DNA of 12,057 nt from Funneliformis mosseae (lineage: Eukaryota; Glomeromycota; Glomeromycetes; Glomerales; Glomeraceae), in assembly GCA_910592005.1 (NCBI GenBank), contig CAJVPP010003284.1, positions 1-12,057 of the forward strand, in the 5' to 3' direction. The position numbers and the translations under genes were made by a program. A model generated the notes under the pieces. It searched no databases. It worked only from the letters and a program-made list of their open reading frames with translations, and was not told the DNA's origin. Positions 7,123 through 12,057 of the stretch are shown here, one piece after another. The stretch's first letter is position 1. Each line of letters begins with the position of its first letter.

Positions 7123-10100
7123 ATGATAAGAAAAAGATCAATATCAAATGTAATTCATAAAGTGTCAACTACTTCTCGACCAATTGCTGAGCTAACTAGC
7201 AGAAAGAAGCTAAAAGTTTCTTGTCTTTATAGTAATACAATGGAAATATGGTTGATTCACGTACAAAAAGACTACATATATCAAATAAACAAAATAATTA
7301 CTTAGCTTAGGAAGATATCAAATTACTTTAACCAAATGTTAAAAATGAATAGGATAAAGAGACTTCAACAACTTCAGCTGTTTTAGGACAAACTTTTAAC
7401 TAAAAAGACAAAATAATGAAGAAACTCAAAATCTACCAATAATTTTACCTATTTTAATGCTTTATTGCCTCAAAAACATAGATATACAAATTGTCAAATA
7501 TTGTTTGTTGAACTTCCAACTACAAAATATAATGATACAGCAATAGAGAACTCTGAATTCGATACTGAGGATGATGATAATGCATTAAATGGAACTGAAC
7601 AGGCTGATTATGATTATGTTGAATATTTTGAAGATTATTTACCATCTAACTACAAACCATTTAAAGATCCAATTGTTTCAGAATCAATAAATGATAGACG
7701 ATTTTTATGGATTTTGATATGGATCATAAATTTCTGAGTTAAATATCATATATCAGAAACAGCTACTGAAATTTTGGTTAAATTCATAAAAATAGTATTA
7801 GAAGAAATCAGTGATGAAAACTTTGATGGTTTTCCTGACTCACTTTATTTAGTAAGAAAGAAACTTGATCTGAAAGATCAATTTCATAGTTTTGTGGTAT
7901 GTTTGAAGTACCACAAACTATATTAGAAAAAAGAAGTGATAAATTTTTAGTAGGCTAAAATTCTAGCAATTATAAAGTGTCAACATATTAAATATTCAAA
8001 TTCAACAAGTCAGAAAATGCATTTATGTTAAATGTCATTATCTCAGCAAATGAAATTATTAGATAGTCGAATAACTAATCAATCTAAACTAATATATCTA
8101 TTTGTTGGGATTTGCCAACAGTTAGCTATTTTATATTATCAACCAGGATTTGAAAGTTTCCTTAGACATTGGGCAAATCAGTCAAATTTTGATATTTTAA
8201 CCGATATATATGATGGCCAAGTATGGAAAAATTTCAAAGAAACAAGTAATGAAGAATTGCCAAACTTTTTCTTAAATGAAATGGCCAATTTGCATCTTAG
8301 GTTAATGCTAATTCTTGATTAGTTCCAACTATATGATGGAATTATCCATAGCATTAGTGTTATCTATGCTGCAATTTGCAACTTGTCTTGTGATTTGCGA
8401 TTCAAATATGAAAATCTACTAATTCTTAGTCTTTTATCTGAGTTAAACGAAGTTAGCTTATATAGAATTAACTACTATTTGGCACTAATTGTTAATGATT
8501 TTAGGAGTGACTTTAGATCATATATATGAATATAAGGAAGGAAAATATATTCATACAGCTCTAGTTCTTGTCTTATGCGATATTCTAGTTGCAAAAAAAA
8601 TCTGCAGATATGTTTTAACACTTATTTCATGTCATAGATGTAAAAAAAAGCGAACTATGAAAATCAATAGCATAATTATACTGGAATGATGATATAAATG
8701 AATAATTCTTTATTCAGAATTCAATACAATACTGACAAAATACAATAGATTAGTGACATTGTAAATCTAATGTAAAAAGAAAAATATTTGTCAAAGAAAA
8801 TGGTGTAAGGTGGTCTGAGTTACTTCAGTTACCATACTTTGATCCAATTCAGTTCATTATCATCAATCTGATGCATTGTCTATTCTTAGGCATTGCAAAG
8901 TGAATTGTAAAACGAATTTGGATTGAAGAGGGTATTTTAACACTAAATATATTGGAAAATATTTAGAAAAAAATGAATGAATTTCAAGTGTTAACCGATT
9001 TGGATCAAATTCTAGGTAAAATTGATTGTAGAGAAGGTTTTGCGAACTTGATGGCTGATTAGGGGTAAAACATTTTTACAATATATACCACTGTCTTACT
9101 CTGGAAACATCTACCAAGTAAGGATTGTAAAATTCTTACACATTTTGTAATAGTTTGTATAATTTTGATAAATTGAATTATAGAAGTTGATCTAATGAGA
9201 GAAGCTCACCAAAGGTTAATTGAAATAATAAAAATAATTGAAGAACATTATAGTCAAGGTAACCAAATCTCTATCTCTTACTTCATTTATGCGAATACAC
9301 ATATGATTTTGGTCTATTATATGCATTTTGGTACTTTAGTTTTGAACGCATAAATGGAATTATAGGCAAGTTAAAAACTGTAAATTCTAACAGTTAATTT
9401 CTATATTTATTTATTAATTTTTAATTTAGACTCTTTACCAAATAGTCATCAATAAATCGAGCCTAAAATCATGCATTGATTAATGAATGATAACCAAATC
9501 GCTGAATTGACAAATTTCAGAATTAAGACAAAAGGCTTCAATTTGCTTAATAGTTAACCAACTGTTAGATCTTTATCAGTAACAGATAATTTCTCTTTAG
9601 ACGAGATACACCAATTTTGGTTGAACTCTCGTCTAATGCAGAAATTAACAATAATCAGAAAGGAACAATTTCTGGGTGAAATGCTAAACCCTTCTTCAGA
9701 AAATATATTACTTTCAAATTTAATGCTTGATTTGTTAGTCAAATATTATATAGTGACTTATAAATTATTTGAATTCTGAAGGCCATTTATAGAAGGTCCA
9801 GAAAATGCTATAATAATCTGAATCAAAATAAACCAATTTGGAAGATGTCGAATTAGTTCTAAAATATTTTGCTCTGCTATTTTAGCTTGTCATATGAAGA
9901 GCTCATTTTGTTTTAGTCAGATTTGTAATTGATAATGATAGTATTGATTGCTATTCTAGGTAAATCCAATATTTCTTTACACATACACTTGATTTATCAG
10001 ATGGACCTACCAAACATACTTTGGTTTATATTTGATGATATCATCATGTAGGCTCTCAGTATTATTTTGAAATTGATGATAAAGAAAAAACTAGTAATGC

Positions 10101-10299
10101 TGAATTATGAGACACCAATTTTTATTCAAAAAGTCAGAATTGCATCATTTCAATTTATAATATTTTTGAAAGATTTGTACCAGTAAAATATCAAATATTG
10201 AATAAGCGAAATGTGAAAGACTATTTGGCTGTAAATCTGATTAATAGAAAATTCTATATTCAGGAGAACTTTATATGCATAAAAAAATTAACTTATTAA
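7123..10299 (+). pseudogene. Gene C: Tnp2/Plavaka-like (CACTA superfamily) transposase relic
   Basis: Plus-strand relic of about 1,000 codons. In order: MIRKRSISNV start at 7123; ILPILM and an acidic N-region (IENSEFDTEDDDNALNGTE, about 7545-7600); EILVKFIKIVLEEISDENF; LLDSRITNQSKLIYLF; LYYQPGFESFLRHWANQSNF; DIYDGQVWK (8203-8229); LMLILD-stop-FQLYDG (the family has Trp at 8320-8322); LISCHRCKK; VRWSELLQLPYFDP; NLMHCLFLGIAK-stop (family DPMH-type motif, Asp now Asn at 8865-8867); YAFWYFSFERINGIIG (about 9320-9365); an intron; DNQIAEL; SVTDNFSLDEIHQFWLNSRL; GEMLNPSSEN; THTLDLSDGPTKHTLVYI; RFVPVKYQI; INRKFYIQ; stop TAA 10297-10299. Stops and at least five frameshifts make it inactive. An active copy would catalyse cut-and-paste transposition. 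Assignment rests on remembered motif order. Confidence 0.88.
9366..9429 (+). other. 64-nt GC-AG intron within gene C
   Basis: The conserved FSFERINGIIG block ends at 9365 and the conserved SLPNSHQ block resumes in frame after 9429. The intervening 64 bases begin GCAAGT, contain an early TTCTAAC, and end TTTAATTTAG. Splicing is phase 1 and forms GAC (Asp) where the family has Gly (GGC), a G-to-A change at the junction. GCAAGT is a known non-canonical donor type. It could also be a GT donor mutated to GC. Confidence 0.75.
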
Positions 10300-10995
10300 A
10301 TTTTTTAACTTTATAATATCTATTTTATATTTATATATATTTACTGAAATTTACATGTTGCATTAATTTATAACGAATATTTTATTATTTATTATTAAAG
10401 ATTTAGTCATAAATCGGTCACCAATTATTTAATTCAAATTAAATCGAATTTTAGCAATCTCTAATGTTAGCTGAAATTAAGGCGAAAATTGGCTGATTTG
10501 TCATATGCCAAAATTTCTTATTTTAACCAGTGATATTAATATGTCTAATGTATTTAATATATAATATTTTCAATATTTAGTATTATATTATATTTGCAAA
10601 TCATATTACATATATCTGATTATAATACATAATATTTATATTTTTATATATCTCTAATTCTATATCTTTTCTTATTTTATATATGTAATAATTATACATA
10701 CATTATACTTTATATATAAATATTAAAAATACTTATTTGTATATATGTTTTATATACAATTTACTTTTAAAATTAAATTATAGTAATATAAAAAAATAAT
10801 TATAAATAAATAATTTAATATTTAAAATAAAAATAATTAAAATCATAATAAATAATTATATTATATATATAATATAAGATAAAAAAAAACCAAAATTATT
10901 TTAATGCATATTGCACAAAACTAATGATATAACCTATACAAAATTTAAAATATTTTGAAACTAAAAGCTAGCTTATTTTATTAAAATAGAATTCA
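10300..10995. other. AT-rich spacer between gene C and element D
   Basis: No coding signal on either strand. The segment 10460-10520 (GTTAGCTGAAATTAAGGCGAAAATTGGCTGATTTG) has noticeably more G and C than its surroundings and contains partly inverted CAGC/GCTG words, so it may hold the decayed end of the gene B/C element. The match to the far side (4755-4790) is weak. From 10540 to 10900 it is nearly pure A/T with TATATA runs. Confidence 0.45.
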
Positions 10996-11961
10996 TTAAT
11001 CATTATTCTTTATAACAAATTTATATCAGCATTTTATTGTTTCTACTAATCTAATTAGAATCTAATTAGAATCAATTTTAGAATATTATTTTTATTTTTT
11101 AATTATAAACTAGCATAAATTATTATTAATTTTTAGCATTTTCTTCTTTATATTTCTTTAATAATACTCTAGAAGTTTTCTATCAGATTTAGATTTAAAT
11201 TATTAAAAGCTCAGATAACAATTTTAGAAAAATTTTTTGAAAAAAATTTTGGCATATTAGTTAAATGTACTTTGGATCATTATCTTATTAAAAATACTAT
11301 TCATTTTCTAACAAGTCTTCAATCTTTAAAAGGTGTTTACAGAATATATTTACATAAATTTAGCATTCATTATTTGAAAAAAATAATATAAATTTATTTT
11401 TTCTTTTATGTAAAATCTTCTTATACAAAGATTTTATTTAATTTTTAAACATATGATATATTGATTATTATTCTTTATTTTAGTATTCTATAATATTTTA
11501 AACAGTTAAAAAATAATTTCATCTAAAATAAAGAATTATTCTAATTATCAGTAAAATAGTTTTGAATTTATTTTATCAGTTTATGCTTATTGTTTACAAT
11601 CAGCATCAGTATTCTCTTAAAAATTCTTTTTAAAATTCAATTTTAGCCAAATGTCTTTCTATTATCTTATAGAATATATTCATATCTTTTGATGATAATG
11701 TTATTAATAAGATCTTTGTTTGAATAAAAGAATCTCAGTGAATAAATTAGACTAATACTTTTGATATATTAGTCAAAATCATTTTTAAAAGATTATTTTC
11801 TTTAAATGTTAAATTATTCTAGACTTACAAAGCTTATTAAATTATTGTATATAATCATAAAAAAACTTTAGTATATTGATGAATTTTCCTGACATTCTGA
11901 ATACTCTAATTCTATAATTATAAATTGATTGATAATCAGTTTTTTGTCTAAAGATTATCAT
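10996..11961 (-). pseudogene. Element D: Tc1/mariner (DD34E) transposase relic
   Basis: Minus strand, ATG 11959-11961 to TAA 10996-10998, 966 bases (about 321 codons, the normal size for this family). Motifs: MIIFRQKTDYQSI with a decayed helix-turn-helix region; LSSKDMNIFYKIIERHLAKI; a TDK-type first-Asp motif (codon 11575-11577); F-stop-stop-DNDPKYI at about 11293-11264, matching the family's FQQDNDPKHT; NLNLNLIENF-stop-SIIKEI, matching SPDLNPIENLWSIIK, with the Glu at 11178-11180; then LVETIKC-stop-YKFVIKNND. The second Asp (11282-11284) and the Glu are 104 bases apart. This gives 34 intervening residues if one base was lost, the classic DD34E spacing. Stops and frameshifts make it inactive. 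The right end of the element may lie beyond the window, and no terminal repeats were identified. Confidence 0.85.
11051..11072. repeat. Two tandem copies of an 11-base unit
   Basis: CTAATTAGAAT occurs twice in direct succession (11051-11061 and 11062-11072) inside the C-terminal part of the element D relic. It is too short to say more than local duplication. Confidence 0.6.
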
Positions 11962-12057
11962 TTTTAATTAAATTAATTTTAAAAGTTTTTTAAAATTGAA
12001 TATATCAAAAAGGAAAATAAAAAATTAATATTAGTAATATAAAATAAATATATATAT

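Noticed and set aside
9554..9742. Minus-strand reading of 62 codons
   Set aside because: It is antisense to the well-conserved SVTDNFSLDEIHQFWLNSRL part of gene C.
4755..10520. Possible terminal inverted repeats enclosing genes B and C (TTTCAGC... at 4754 versus AATCAGCC... on the minus strand near 10495)
   Set aside because: Only about 17 of 27 positions agree and the sequences are AT-rich, so the match is not clearly above chance.
1..12057. Ciliate-like nuclear code (TAA/TAG = Gln)
   Set aside because: Conserved Trp positions in three unrelated transposases are TAG or TGA, Arg positions are TGA, and frameshifts are frequent. This fits decay better than a code change.
1..12057. tRNA, rRNA or other structured RNA genes
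   Set aside because: No cloverleaf with the TTCGANNC-type arm and no conserved rRNA segments were seen on either strand.

Overview
The window looks like a transposon graveyard in a very AT-rich fungal nuclear genome. I estimate roughly 78-80% A+T by eye. The best guess for the organism is an arbuscular mycorrhizal fungus (Glomeromycotina, Rhizophagus/Gigaspora-like). Three things point there: the kinds of transposase relics, the short 61-70 nt introns with CTAAT-like branch sites, and the large AT-rich spacers. The lineage is an inference from remembered family resemblance; the window has no rRNA, tRNA or housekeeping gene to confirm it. There is no intact long reading frame. Every protein-coding signal is a decayed gene that becomes readable only by following the reading across in-frame stops, small frameshifts and introns.

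Layout: 1-195 is window-edge AT-rich DNA with two hairpins. 196-387 is a dense array of ATCTGA/TCAGAT hexamers. 388-1431 is AT-rich spacer. About 1432-4118 is element A, a minus-strand relic of a fungal DDE transposase (core 1729-3297, probable N-terminal part to about 4030), flanked by a 16-base inverted repeat. 4119-5051 is spacer with a perfect 14-base inverted repeat. 5052-6856 is gene B, a minus-strand multi-exon relic encoding a coiled-coil, acidic-tailed protein. 6857-7122 is a divergent intergenic region with two 59-base direct repeats. 7123-10299 is gene C, a plus-strand relic of a Tnp2/Plavaka-like (CACTA-superfamily) transposase with a recognisable 64-nt intron. 10300-10995 is spacer. 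10996-11961 is element D, a minus-strand relic of a Tc1/mariner (DD34E) transposase.

All four relics show the same decay pattern. Where a family motif is known well enough to compare, almost every change is C-to-T or G-to-A: Gln to stop, Trp to stop, Arg to stop or Cys, His to Tyr, Pro to Leu, Asp to Asn. The pattern is clearest in element D and also removes both catalytic aspartates of element A. It resembles cytosine-deamination or RIP-like decay. Because so many stops fall at glutamine positions, it can be mistaken for a TAA/TAG=Gln genetic code. The tryptophan stops argue against that.

Genes B and C are divergently transcribed from a short repeat-bearing spacer. Together they may have formed one two-gene DNA transposon, as in plant CACTA elements with a transposase plus a DNA-binding accessory protein. 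This is a hypothesis. No convincing terminal inverted repeats enclosing both genes were found by eye.
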